Below are positions 11,655 to 24,513 of a DNA stretch of 64,000 nt, one piece after another. A program made the position numbers and the translations under genes. Source of the stretch: Candidatus Geothrix skivensis (GTDB taxonomy: Bacteria > Acidobacteriota > Holophagae > Holophagales > Holophagaceae); NCBI GenBank assembly GCA_016721195.1, contig JADKIO010000009.1, positions 248,001 to 312,000 of the forward strand, in the 5' to 3' direction. The notes under the pieces are model-generated. The model was not told the origin of the DNA, searched no databases, and was given only the letters and a program-made list of their open reading frames with translations. How positions within the stretch are numbered: the first letter of the stretch is position 1; each line of letters begins with the position of its first letter.

Positions 11655-13340
11655 GTGAAGCCCCGACGCCTCCACCATGCCGCCCTGCTCACCTGCCTCC
11701 TGGCGGGAGGGCTGGGCTGCAGTGGGCCCGGCGACAAGGTCGCGAGCCGGTACCCGGTGGATACCACCACCATCGGCCCCGGCCAGCAACTGGAGAGCGC
11801 ACCCGGTTGGCACCAGGACGCGGTCATCTACCACATCTGGGTGAAGGCCTTCGCCGATGGCGTCTATGGAGACGGCATCGGCGACCTCCCCGGCATCCAG
11901 GGGAAACTGGACTACCTCCAGGCCCTGGGGGTCAATGCGCTCTGGCTGTCGCCGATCTTCGAGTGCGACTACAAGGGCGACAACATGCACGGCTACGACA
12001 CGACGGACTACTACGCCATCAACAACCGCTTCGGCACCCGGGCGGACCTCAAGAGCCTCATCGACGCCCTCCATGCCAGGGGCATGCGGATCCTTTTCGA
12101 TTTCGTGCCCAATCACACCTCCACCAAGCACCCCTGGTTCACCTCGGCCGCCACCCGCGACAGCTGGTACCTCTGGAAGACCGACCAGCCCGCCGGTTGG
12201 GGCCTGCCTTGGGGAGGCGGAACTCCGCAGGATGTCTGGAAATCGGGCGGCAACACCTACTTCTACACCTCGTTCGCCACGGACTCCCTGGCGGACCTCA
12301 ACTTCTACAACCCGGATGTGCAGACGGAGATGCGAAAAGTACAGGCCTTCTGGCTGGATCGCGGCTTCGATGGCCTGCGGATGGATGCGGTGCGTTACCT
12401 ATGCGAGGCGGGACCTGGCCGGCAGGCGGACCTGGCCGACACCCACGGGCGGCTCCAGGCCTTCCGGACCCTGCTCGATGAGTACAGCAGTGGGGACCTT
12501 CATCCCCACCCGGGCGGTGACCCGGCCAGGCACAGCGCCAAGGTGATGATCGCCGAGGCCTGGACCAACGATGCCTCCGGCGTGGCGCCCTACTATGGGA
12601 ACGGGACCAATGAGTTCCACCTGTGTCTGGACTTCAGTGCCCCCTGGGCCATTTCCAACACCATCACCAAGGGCGACGCCACCCAGCTGACCTCGCTCTG
12701 GGAATTCGAGCAAAGCACCTACCCGGCGGGGTACCGCTCGGCCACCTTCGACTCCAACCACGACAACCTGATCTCCCGGCCTGGGAGCCAGTACGGCGGG
12801 AGCAAGGCCAAGATCATCCTGGCGGAGGCGCTGACGCTGCTCTCGCCGGGCACCCCCATCCTCTACTACGGGAACGAGGTCGGCATGTCCGGCCAGTCCG
12901 GCACGGATCTCAACCTCCGTCAGCCCATGGACTGGGCCGCGGTGGCAGCCCAGTCCGCCCAGCCCGATTCGATCCTCAGCTGGTGCAAGTACCTCATCCA
13001 GGCCCGCAAGGCCTATCCCGCCCTGCGTGGCGGTTACGCCACGCTCAGCACCGACGCAGGACCCGCCAAGGCGCTGGCCTATCTGCGGGATGGCGGGACC
13101 GAGCGGGTGCTGGTGGTGGCGAACCTCACGGCCTCGACCCAGACCGTGGTGGTCTCGGGCCTGAGCTCCCATGGCGTCCCCGCCAGTGGTCCCGTGCAGG
13201 CCATCCTGGGGGACCTCAAGGGCGTGAGCGCCCTGGCCGGCGACACCTTCACGGCCGCCAGCCTCCCGCCCCATGGCGTGAGGGTGCTTTATGTCGCCGG
13301 TTCCGGCTTCCAGAGCACCCTCCACGGCGACCTTCCCTGA
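11655..13340 (+). CDS. Exported GH13 alpha-amylase, probable lipoprotein
   Basis: Cleaves alpha-1,4 links in starch or long maltodextrins outside the cytoplasm. Predicted 561 residues from GTG 11655, which follows AAGGA at a good distance. The N-terminus is a signal peptide ending in AGGLGC, an imperfect lipobox, so lipidation is likely but not certain. The catalytic barrel begins near residue 55 (WHQDAVIYHIWVKAF). Catalytic residues are nucleophile Asp244 in LRMDAVR, acid/base Glu301 in IAEAW and Asp370 in SNHDN. A C-terminal beta-sandwich (domain C) closes the protein. It sits between lamB and malK, in line with generating substrates for the porin and transporter. Confidence 0.88.
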   Translation: MKPRRLHHAALLTCLLAGGLGCSGPGDKVASRYPVDTTTIGPGQQLESAPGWHQDAVIYHIWVKAFADGVYGDGIGDLPGIQGKLDYLQALGVNALWLSPIFECDYKGDNMHGYDTTDYYAINNRFGTRADLKSLIDALHARGMRILFDFVPNHTSTKHPWFTSAATRDSWYLWKTDQPAGWGLPWGGGTPQDVWKSGGNTYFYTSFATDSLADLNFYNPDVQTEMRKVQAFWLDRGFDGLRMDAVRYLCEAGPGRQADLADTHGRLQAFRTLLDEYSSGDLHPHPGGDPARHSAKVMIAEAWTNDASGVAPYYGNGTNEFHLCLDFSAPWAISNTITKGDATQLTSLWEFEQSTYPAGYRSATFDSNHDNLISRPGSQYGGSKAKIILAEALTLLSPGTPILYYGNEVGMSGQSGTDLNLRQPMDWAAVAAQSAQPDSILSWCKYLIQARKAYPALRGGYATLSTDAGPAKALAYLRDGGTERVLVVANLTASTQTVVVSGLSSHGVPASGPVQAILGDLKGVSALAGDTFTAASLPPHGVRVLYVAGSGFQSTLHGDLP

Positions 13341-13367
13341 GCTAAAGCCCCTTCCTGGACGCAACCC

Positions 13368-14465
<1,098 letters not shown>

Positions 14466-14516
14466 CACCCCCACCGCACAAGGGGCCCCCGGGCCACCAC
14501 CCACAAGGAGTCAGAC

Positions 14517-15722
<1,206 letters not shown>

Positions 15723-15732
15723 TTGCTCCTTT

Positions 15733-15763
15733 CTCCAGAAGCGGGCCTGGCCCGCTTCTGGAG
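15733..15763 (+). terminator. Perfect 14-bp hairpin between malE and malF
   Basis: Arms CTCCAGAAGCGGGC and GCCCGCTTCTGGAG are perfectly complementary around a three-base CTG loop. No T-run follows, so complete termination is unlikely. The position matches the stabilising hairpins that in enterobacteria let the malE message outlast that of malF. Confidence 0.75.
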
Positions 15764-15791
15764 CTGATCTGAACTTGAAACGGGAACACCC

Positions 15792-17318
15792 ATGCCCGAC
15801 GCCCTCAAGCGCTTCCTCCAGCCCGCCCTGATGATCCTGCTGGGTCTGGTGGGGCTGTACTTCATCACAGCCATCTATGCCACCGGCGAAAGCCTGCTGG
15901 CGGGCGTGATGCTGGTGACCCTGGCGGCCTTCATCTGGATCTACTCCTCGCCGAAGACCTACGCCTACCGCTACCTCTTCCCGGGCATCGGGGCGGCCCT
16001 GATCTTCGTGGTGTTCCCGATGCTCTACACCGTGCGCATCGGATTCACCAACTACAGCTCCAAGAACCTCCTGACCTTCAAGCGGGCCACCAACTACCTG
16101 CTGGAGGAGACCTACCGGGCGGAGGGCCCCACCTACACCTCGACCCTCCATGCAGAGGATGGGAAGTGGCGCCTGCGCCTGGAAGACGCCGAAGGGGTCA
16201 GCGCCACCCTGGTGACCGAGCCGTTCCTGATCGGACCGCCCAAACCCTGGACCATCAGGGCGGAACCCGCTGCCACTCCGGTGATGGGCGAGGAGATGAC
16301 CCTCAAGGACCTCATCGACCATCAGCTCTTCCTCAAGGGTCTGGTGGTGCTCCTGCCCAATGGAGGGCAGGTCCGCATGACGGGCCTTCGGGAGTTCGCC
16401 TCCGCCCGCGCCCTCTACACCTTGAACAAGGACGGCAGCCTCACCAACAACCAGGATCAGAGCCGGCTGAATCCCAATTTCAAGACCGGCTTCTATGAGA
16501 CTGCCGGGGGCGAGGCCGTGGACCCGGGCTTCCAGGTGGACATCGGCTGGAAGCACTACGTGGACATCTTCACTGACGAAGCCCTGCGGGAGCCCCTCTG
16601 GAAGATCTTCATCTGGACGCTGGTGTTTTCGTCCCTCACGGTGGTGTTCTGCACCTCCCTGGGCATGGTCCTGGCGGTGCTCCTGAACTGGGAAAACCTG
16701 CGCTTCAGGTCCGTCTACCGGCTGGTGCTCTTCCTGCCCTATGCCATCCCGGGCTTCATTTCGATCCTGGTGTTCAAGGGCCTCTTCAACAACAACTCGG
16801 GCGAGATCAATCTCGTGCTGAGCACCCTCTTCGGGGTGAAGCCCACCTGGTTCTCGGATCCCTTCCTGGCCAAGACCATGATCCTCATCGTGAACACCTG
16901 GCTGGGTTTCCCCTACATGATGATCGTCTGCATGGGCCTCATCAAAGCCATCCCCAATGACCTCTATGAGGCCTCGGCGGTGGCCGGAGCCGGACCCCTC
17001 ACCAACTTCTTCCGGATCACCATGCCCCTGGTCCTGAAGCCCCTGACGCCCCTGCTCATCTCCTCCTTCGCCTTCAATTTCAACAACTTCGTGCTCATCA
17101 GCCTCTTGACGGGCGGCCTGCCGGACTTCCTGAACACCGCCACACCGGCGGGCACCACGGACATCCTCGTGTCCTACACCTACCGCATGGCCTTCCAGGA
17201 TTCCGGCCAGAAGTTCGGCCTGGGGGCCGCGATCTCCACCGTGGTCTTCCTCCTGGTGGCCGCCATTTCCATCATTCAGATCCGGGCCACCCGGATCGCC
17301 GAAGACACCAAGCGCTGA
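15792..17318 (+). CDS. malF: Maltodextrin ABC transporter permease MalF
   Basis: Inner-membrane subunit of the importer. The 508-residue length, with two or three N-terminal membrane helices, a large periplasmic insertion (about residues 95-270) and then the permease core, corresponds to MalF with its P2 loop rather than to the shorter MsmF type. The cytoplasmic EAA loop that docks on MalK is visible as EASAVAGAGPLTNFFRITMPL. The stop is ten bases before malG. Confidence 0.93.
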   Translation: MPDALKRFLQPALMILLGLVGLYFITAIYATGESLLAGVMLVTLAAFIWIYSSPKTYAYRYLFPGIGAALIFVVFPMLYTVRIGFTNYSSKNLLTFKRATNYLLEETYRAEGPTYTSTLHAEDGKWRLRLEDAEGVSATLVTEPFLIGPPKPWTIRAEPAATPVMGEEMTLKDLIDHQLFLKGLVVLLPNGGQVRMTGLREFASARALYTLNKDGSLTNNQDQSRLNPNFKTGFYETAGGEAVDPGFQVDIGWKHYVDIFTDEALREPLWKIFIWTLVFSSLTVVFCTSLGMVLAVLLNWENLRFRSVYRLVLFLPYAIPGFISILVFKGLFNNNSGEINLVLSTLFGVKPTWFSDPFLAKTMILIVNTWLGFPYMMIVCMGLIKAIPNDLYEASAVAGAGPLTNFFRITMPLVLKPLTPLLISSFAFNFNNFVLISLLTGGLPDFLNTATPAGTTDILVSYTYRMAFQDSGQKFGLGAAISTVVFLLVAAISIIQIRATRIAEDTKR

Positions 17319-17328
17319 GGGGGACGCC

Positions 17329-18219
17329 ATGGCCATCGTCATCGACAAATCCCAGCGCTGGCGCGTGCTGCTGGCGCACCTGTTCCTCATTGCCCTCTGC
17401 GCCCTCGTGCTGTTCCCCGTGCTGATGACCGTGTCCATTTCGCTGCGGCCCGGCAACTTCGCCACCGGCAGCCTGATCCCCAAGGAGATCAGCCTGGAGC
17501 ACTGGCGCTTCGCCCTGGGTCTGCCCGTGACCAACGCCGACGGCCGCGTGATCATCCCCGATCTGCCGGTGCTGCGCTGGCTCTGGAACTCCGTGAAGGT
17601 GGCCTCCCTCTCGGCCGCCGTGGCCGTGCTGCTGTCCACCACCGCCGCCTATGCCTTTTCCCGGATGAAGTTCGCGGGGAAGAAGGCCGCGCTGGTGGGG
17701 CTCATGCTCATGCAGATGTTCCCCACCATCCTGGCCCTCATCGCCATCCACTCGATCTTCTCCCGGCTGGGCCACACCTTCCCCCTGGTCGGCATCGACA
17801 GCCCCTGGGCCCTGGTGCTGGCCTACTCCGGCGGCATCGCCCTCCACATCTGGACCATCAAGGGCTTCTACGAAACCATCCCCGGCGAGATCGAGGAGGC
17901 CGCCACCGTGGATGGCGCCACCCCCTGGCAGGCCTTCTGGCGCGTCCTCCTGCCCATGGCCCTGCCCATCCTCATGGTGGTCTTCCTGCTGGCCTTCATC
18001 GGTGCCGTGAACGAGTACCCCGTGGCATCCGTGCTGCTGCGCAGCCAGGACCAGCTCACCATGGCCGCCGGCATGAAGCAGTTCCTCTACGCGCAGAAGT
18101 ATCTGTGGGGGGACTTCGCCGCGGCGGCCATCCTATCGGGCCTGCCCATTTCCATCGTCTTCATCCTCGTCCAACGCTGGATGATCTCTGGCCTTACCTC
18201 CGGCGCCAACAAGGGCTGA
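17329..18219 (+). CDS. malG: Maltodextrin ABC transporter permease MalG
   Basis: Second membrane subunit of the importer, 296 residues with six predicted helices. The EAA loop reads EEAATVDGATPWQAFWRVLLP. The sequence ends with a short cytoplasmic tail after VQRWMISGLTSG, as in MalG. It overlaps neither neighbour but is tightly spaced after malF. A short GAGGGCC/GGCCCTC hairpin (18233-18248) lies between it and the CBM41 gene. Confidence 0.94.
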   Translation: MAIVIDKSQRWRVLLAHLFLIALCALVLFPVLMTVSISLRPGNFATGSLIPKEISLEHWRFALGLPVTNADGRVIIPDLPVLRWLWNSVKVASLSAAVAVLLSTTAAYAFSRMKFAGKKAALVGLMLMQMFPTILALIAIHSIFSRLGHTFPLVGIDSPWALVLAYSGGIALHIWTIKGFYETIPGEIEEAATVDGATPWQAFWRVLLPMALPILMVVFLLAFIGAVNEYPVASVLLRSQDQLTMAAGMKQFLYAQKYLWGDFAAAAILSGLPISIVFILVQRWMISGLTSGANKG

Positions 18220-18270
18220 TCTTTCCCAACCCGAGGGCCCAGGCCCTCCCCTCCCACCAAGGAGTCACCC

Positions 18271-18702
18271 ATGAGTCTCCGCTCCAGCCTGCTCAAGGCG
18301 TTCGCCGTGTTCGCCCTGGCCCTCGCCCCCCTGCTCGCCGAGCCCCCTGCCGGCAAGATCGAGATCAACTACCACCGCTGCGATGGCAACTTCGCCAAGT
18401 GGGGCGTGCATCTCTGGAAGAGCCCCAACATGCCCCTGCCCGACATCGAGTGGCCCAACCCCATGATGCCCACCGGCAAGAACGACTTTGGCGTCTTCTG
18501 GCACGTGGACCTCGAGGAGTTCAAGACGGGCTCCAAGGCCCAGGTGAACTACATCATCCACAAGGGGGACATCAAGGAGCAGGGCGCCAAGGACATGGCC
18601 TTCGACGGCAATGCCCACAAGGCGATCTGGGTGGTGAACAACGACCGCACCATCTACTACTCCAAGGAAGAGGCCCTGAAGGACCACGCCTGCAAGAAGT
18701 AG
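18271..18702 (+). CDS. Secreted free-standing CBM41 (pullulanase-associated) alpha-glucan-binding protein
   Basis: The 143-residue product has a signal peptide (MSLRSSLLKAFAVFALALAPLLA) and then a single domain matching the pullulanase-associated CBM41 pattern: INYHRCDGNFAKWGVHLW, DDFGVFWHVDL-like segment NDFGVFWHVDLEEF, VNYIIHKGD and AIWVVNNDRTIYYS. CBM41 binds amylose, pullulan and related glucans through tryptophans. Normally it is a module of pullulanases; here it is alone, with no catalytic domain. AAGGAG precedes the ATG. A role as periplasmic or surface glucan-binding helper is inferred from the neighbours (malG upstream, MalS-like amylase downstream). Confidence 0.85.
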   Translation: MSLRSSLLKAFAVFALALAPLLAEPPAGKIEINYHRCDGNFAKWGVHLWKSPNMPLPDIEWPNPMMPTGKNDFGVFWHVDLEEFKTGSKAQVNYIIHKGDIKEQGAKDMAFDGNAHKAIWVVNNDRTIYYSKEEALKDHACKK

Positions 18703-18713
18703 TTCCGAATGGC

Positions 18714-18732
18714 TCCGGAGCTTCGCTCCGGA
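18714..18732 (+). terminator. Short hairpin after the CBM41 gene
   Basis: Perfect eight-base arms TCCGGAGC and GCTCCGGA with a TTC loop, twelve bases after the stop codon. Confidence 0.45.
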
Positions 18733-18742
18733 TTAGGGCGTT

Positions 18743-18774
18743 CGCCAGGGGAGGGGATTCGACCTTCCCTGGCG
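18743..18774 (+). terminator. Second hairpin before the MalS-like amylase
   Basis: Twelve-base stem CGCCAGGGGAGG / CCTTCCCTGGCG with one G-U pair and an eight-base loop, followed by CGTTTC. Together with the hairpin at 18714 it forms a tandem that could separate the transporter genes from the downstream enzyme genes. Confidence 0.55.
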
Positions 18775-18805
18775 CGTTTCTCCGATTCTGAGCCCAGGGG
18801 GTTCC

Positions 18806-20485
<1,680 letters not shown>

Positions 20486-20558
20486 CATTCCACTTCGCGC
20501 CATTCGGAATGGATGACGCCCAAAGATCACAGCACTGATCAAGAACGAAGGAGCCCCC

Positions 20559-22211
20559 ATGTCCACCAAGAAGCTGCCGAAGGTGGCGTATTTCTGCATG
20601 GAATACGCCCTGGAGAGCCCGTTCAAGATCTACGCGGGGGGCCTGGGCATCCTGGCGGGCGACTACCTCAAGGGGGTGAAGGACCACGACTACCCCATGG
20701 TGGGCATCGGCATCCGCTGGAAGCAGGGCTACGGCGAGCAGATGGTGGACGCGGCCTCCGGCCAGGTCTATGACGCCTACAGGAACGGCCAGCACGATTT
20801 CCTCGAGGACACGGGCGTTATCGTCGAGGTGGCGATCAAGGGCCGGCCCGTGAAGATCAAGGTCTGGCGGGTGAACAGCTTCGGGGTGGACTCCCTCTAC
20901 CTGCTGGATACGGACATCGAAGAGAACGATGGGGAGGCCCGCTGGATCACCGGCCAGCTCTACGGCTGGTTCGGGGAAGAGCGGGTGGCCCAGGAGATGG
21001 TGCTGGGCATCGGCGGCGTGCGGGCCCTGCAGGCCCTGCGCATCAAGCCCGAGGTCTACCACTTCAACGAAGGGCATGCGCTCTTCGCTGGCTTCGAGCT
21101 GATCCACCAGCGCATGGCCAAGGGCGCCACCTTCGAGGCGGCCTGGGCCAAGACCCGCGAGGACGTGGTCTTCACAACCCACACCCCCATCGTCCAGGGC
21201 AACGAGTCCCACCCCATCGACCGCTTCCTCTACATGGGGGCCAGCCTTGGCCTCACCAGGGCCCAGCTCAAGCAGCTGGGCGGCAGCCCCTTCAACATGA
21301 CCGTGGGCGCCCTGCGGCTCGCCCGGATCGCCAATGCGGTGGCCGACCTCCACCGGGTCACGGCCAACGGCATGTGGAAGAAGGTCGACGGCCGCTGCGA
21401 GATCATTGGCATCACCAACGCCATCCACCGGCCCACCTGGGTGGATCCCCGCATGCTCGATCTGGCGGCCGCCTGCGAAGGCTCGAAGAAGACCAAGGAC
21501 GCCCTGTGGAAGGCGCACCTGGACAACAAGAAGAAGCTCATCGCCTTCGTCGAATCCCGCACCGGCGTGAAGCTCGACCCCGCCAAGCTGCTCATCGGCT
21601 TTTCCCGCCGGGCCGCACCCTACAAGCGCTCCAACTTCATCTTCACGGACCGCAAGTTCATCGAGCCCCTGCTCAAGAGCGGAAGACTTCAAATCGTGTT
21701 CTCCGGCAAGGCCCATCCCCTGGATGACAACGGCAAGAAGATCGTGGAGAACATCCTGGAGATGACGAAGCGGTATCCCAGCAGCGTGGTCTTCCTCGAG
21801 AACTACGACATGGAGATCGGCCGCATGCTCACCCGCGGCTCGGACGTGTGGCTGAACAACCCCCGTCGGCCCAAGGAGGCCTCCGGCACCTCCGGCATGA
21901 AGGCCGCCATGAACGGCGTGCTGAACCTCTCCATCCTCGATGGCTGGTGGCCCGAGGCCTGCCAGCACGGCGTGAACGGCTGGCAGTTCGGCGATGGCTT
22001 CGAGAGCGAGGATGAGGCTGTGCTCGACAAGCACGACTTCAAGGCCTTCAAGAAGGTGCTGGCCGAGGAGGTGCTGCCCACCTACTACGAGGGCCACGAG
22101 GCCTGGGTGGACATGATGGTCGCCTCGATCCAGAGCACCCGCGACGCCTTCGGCGTCCAGCGCATGCTCGATGAGTACTACAGCCGGATGTACAAGCGCG
22201 CCGGTCGCTAG
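20559..22211 (+). CDS. Alpha-glucan (maltodextrin) phosphorylase, short bacterial GT35 type
   Basis: Splits glucose-1-phosphate from the non-reducing end of maltodextrins with pyridoxal phosphate. The 550-residue product lacks a signal peptide and belongs to the shorter, unregulated alpha-glucan phosphorylase group seen in thermophiles and many environmental bacteria, rather than the 800-residue glycogen phosphorylase. Evidence: AYFCMEYAL near the N-terminus, GGLGILAGDYLKG, HFNEGHALF, and the cofactor site EASGTSGMKAAMNG with Lys448. It supplies glucose-1-phosphate in the cytoplasm; no phosphoglucomutase gene is in the window. ATG 20559 has AAGGAG upstream. Confidence 0.9.
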   Translation: MSTKKLPKVAYFCMEYALESPFKIYAGGLGILAGDYLKGVKDHDYPMVGIGIRWKQGYGEQMVDAASGQVYDAYRNGQHDFLEDTGVIVEVAIKGRPVKIKVWRVNSFGVDSLYLLDTDIEENDGEARWITGQLYGWFGEERVAQEMVLGIGGVRALQALRIKPEVYHFNEGHALFAGFELIHQRMAKGATFEAAWAKTREDVVFTTHTPIVQGNESHPIDRFLYMGASLGLTRAQLKQLGGSPFNMTVGALRLARIANAVADLHRVTANGMWKKVDGRCEIIGITNAIHRPTWVDPRMLDLAAACEGSKKTKDALWKAHLDNKKKLIAFVESRTGVKLDPAKLLIGFSRRAAPYKRSNFIFTDRKFIEPLLKSGRLQIVFSGKAHPLDDNGKKIVENILEMTKRYPSSVVFLENYDMEIGRMLTRGSDVWLNNPRRPKEASGTSGMKAAMNGVLNLSILDGWWPEACQHGVNGWQFGDGFESEDEAVLDKHDFKAFKKVLAEEVLPTYYEGHEAWVDMMVASIQSTRDAFGVQRMLDEYYSRMYKRAGR

Positions 22212-22242
22212 CCTTCTCGTACCAACCCCGCTGGAGGTCCCC

Positions 22243-24513
22243 ATGACGCGCTTCCTGTCTGCCCTGTTGACCTTCGGATTGCCGCTCCTCCTGGCCTGCG
22301 GCGGGGGAGGGGGCGGGGGCGGCTCCACGCCCGGCACGCCCGGCTTTGCCGCTCTCGATGCGGATCCCAACGCCACTCCGGCCGTGGACCCCGCCTACTA
22401 CAAGGTGCCCAGCACCCAGCTGGGGGCCCTCGTCAGCGGCGGCAACGTCACCTTCAACTACTGGAACCCCAACGCCAGCTCCGTGACCCTCTACCTCTAT
22501 GCCGGCTGGAACGACGCTCTGAGCGCGGGCGCCACCCGCGCCATGACCCGGGGCGCCGGAGGCGTCTGGAGCACGGGGTCGATCCCGCTCCCCTCCCAGA
22601 ATTTCTACGCCTACAAGGTGGGCAGCGAGTTCGTGCTGGATCCCTATGCCAAGTCCATGGCCCAGTGGGTCCGCGCCAACGGGGCGGCCATCAGCGGGGA
22701 CGCCACCGGGAAGGGGGCCATCCTGGATTCCGCCCAGACCCTGCCGGACGGCGGCTGGGCCTTCAGCGGCGCCGCGAACTACTTCGACGGTTCCCGCATG
22801 AAGGGGCCGGACGGCGCCACGCCGGTGCCCTATGCCTATGCGTCCAACCGGGACGCCATCGTCTACGAGGCGGGCATCCGCGACCTGACCGTGGACCCCA
22901 ACCTGGGGAGCTTCGCCAGCGGCGGCACCTGGGGCACCTACAAAGGGCTGGTGGCGATGCTGCCCCACATCCAGAAGCTGGGGGTCACCCATGTCCAGCT
23001 CCTTTGTCCCCTGGCGAACTACACCTACGACCAGACCAAGATCCGCACCCGGGAGCTGGATATCACCAAGACCGCGGGCGCCAACTACAACTGGGGCTAC
23101 GACCCCCAGAACTACTTCACCCCCACGGGGATGTACTCCGCCAACCCCCTGGATCCGGCCGCCCGCATCAACGAGCTGAAGACCCTCATCAACGAGATCC
23201 ACAAGCAGGGCATGGGGGTCATCCTCGACGTGGTCTACAACCACACGGCCAACAACAGCGTCCTCGGGGATTCGGGCATCCAGGGCTACTTCTACCGCAG
23301 TACTTCCCGGAACGGCGCCGGCAGTCAGGATGTTCGCTCGGATGCCAAGATGGTCCGCAAGCTCATCCTGGATTCCGTCGTTCACTGGGTGGGCGAGTAC
23401 AAGGTGGACGGCTTCCGCTTCGACCTCATGGGTGTGCTGGACACCCAGACCGTCAAGTCCGCCTACAACGCCGCCAAGGCCCTCAATCCCGGCGTGCTCT
23501 TCCTGGGGGAGGGCTGGAATGGCTTCTACAGCGGCGTCAGCACCGACTTCAACGGCGACGCCACCACCGGTGCCGACCAGGGCAACTCGGGCCTGTTCAA
23601 CGGTCTGAACATCGCCATGTTCTCCGACAGCTACCGGCAGATCTTCAAGAACGGCTACCCCAGTGATGGCGCCACGGCCTTCCTGACCGGTTCCGCCCAG
23701 AACCCGGCCAACCTCTTTGCCAACGTCGCCGGCCTGCCCACCAACACCAGCCCCGCCTTCGCCCCGGGCTCCACCAACAACGTGGCGAGCTACCTCACCT
23801 GCCACGACAACCTCTGCCTGTACGATGTCCTGGCCATGGCCACCAACGTGGCTGTGGGAGTGGCGGGGGACGCGGAGATTCTCAAGCGGGCGAGGGTGGG
23901 CTACGCCGTGCTCCTGACTTCCCAGGGCCTTGCCTTCATCCACGCCGGGGACGAAATGTTCCGCACCAAGGAGACCACCGGGGGCTTCAGCAACACCAAG
24001 TCCAGCACCAGCTCCCACCGCTCCTTCGTGGACAACTCCTACAACGCCTCCGACGCCATCAACCTGGTGAAATGGTCCACCGTCTATTCGGGGGACCCGA
24101 TCTCCGGCGGCTTCACCAACTACGCCTCCACCAGCAACGGCTACCAGCTCTATGCCTATGTCCAGGGCCTGGTGGCCCTCCGGAAGAGCACCAACGCCTT
24201 CCGCCTGCCGGACGCTTCCCGTGCCGCGAACCTCACCCGGATCGATCCCTTCGGCATGGGGGCCAGCACCCTGGCCTTCGGGTACAAGTGTCTGGCCACC
24301 GACGGCACCGCCTACTACGTCTTTCACAATGCCGACACCACGGCGAAAACCTTCAACGCCAGCCAGGACCTGAGCACGGGCGCTCTGCTGGTGGATGGCG
24401 CCCGGGCGGGCCTTACGGCCATCACCACGCCCACAGGCGTATCCGTGGTGGCCACGGCGGGTGGCAGCAGCATCACCCTCCAGCCCCTGACCTCGGCCAT
24501 CTTCAGGAAGTGA
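22243..24513 (+). CDS. Lipoprotein type I pullulanase (GH13) with CBM48
   Basis: Debranching enzyme that hydrolyses alpha-1,6 links of starch and pullulan. The 756-residue product has a lipoprotein signal (LPLLLACGGG, with Cys as +1) followed by a Gly run. Residues about 45-160 fit CBM48 (VTFNYWNPNASSVTLYLY). The barrel includes the type I pullulanase signature YNWGYDP, then DVVYNHT, GFRFDLMG with Asp394, GEGW with Glu423 and CHDN with Asp522. ATG 22243 has GGAGG upstream. It is the last gene of the rightward starch locus, and its stop codon directly abuts the stop of the convergent epimerase-family gene. Confidence 0.9.
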   Translation: MTRFLSALLTFGLPLLLACGGGGGGGGSTPGTPGFAALDADPNATPAVDPAYYKVPSTQLGALVSGGNVTFNYWNPNASSVTLYLYAGWNDALSAGATRAMTRGAGGVWSTGSIPLPSQNFYAYKVGSEFVLDPYAKSMAQWVRANGAAISGDATGKGAILDSAQTLPDGGWAFSGAANYFDGSRMKGPDGATPVPYAYASNRDAIVYEAGIRDLTVDPNLGSFASGGTWGTYKGLVAMLPHIQKLGVTHVQLLCPLANYTYDQTKIRTRELDITKTAGANYNWGYDPQNYFTPTGMYSANPLDPAARINELKTLINEIHKQGMGVILDVVYNHTANNSVLGDSGIQGYFYRSTSRNGAGSQDVRSDAKMVRKLILDSVVHWVGEYKVDGFRFDLMGVLDTQTVKSAYNAAKALNPGVLFLGEGWNGFYSGVSTDFNGDATTGADQGNSGLFNGLNIAMFSDSYRQIFKNGYPSDGATAFLTGSAQNPANLFANVAGLPTNTSPAFAPGSTNNVASYLTCHDNLCLYDVLAMATNVAVGVAGDAEILKRARVGYAVLLTSQGLAFIHAGDEMFRTKETTGGFSNTKSSTSSHRSFVDNSYNASDAINLVKWSTVYSGDPISGGFTNYASTSNGYQLYAYVQGLVALRKSTNAFRLPDASRAANLTRIDPFGMGASTLAFGYKCLATDGTAYYVFHNADTTAKTFNASQDLSTGALLVDGARAGLTAITTPTGVSVVATAGGSSITLQPLTSAIFRK

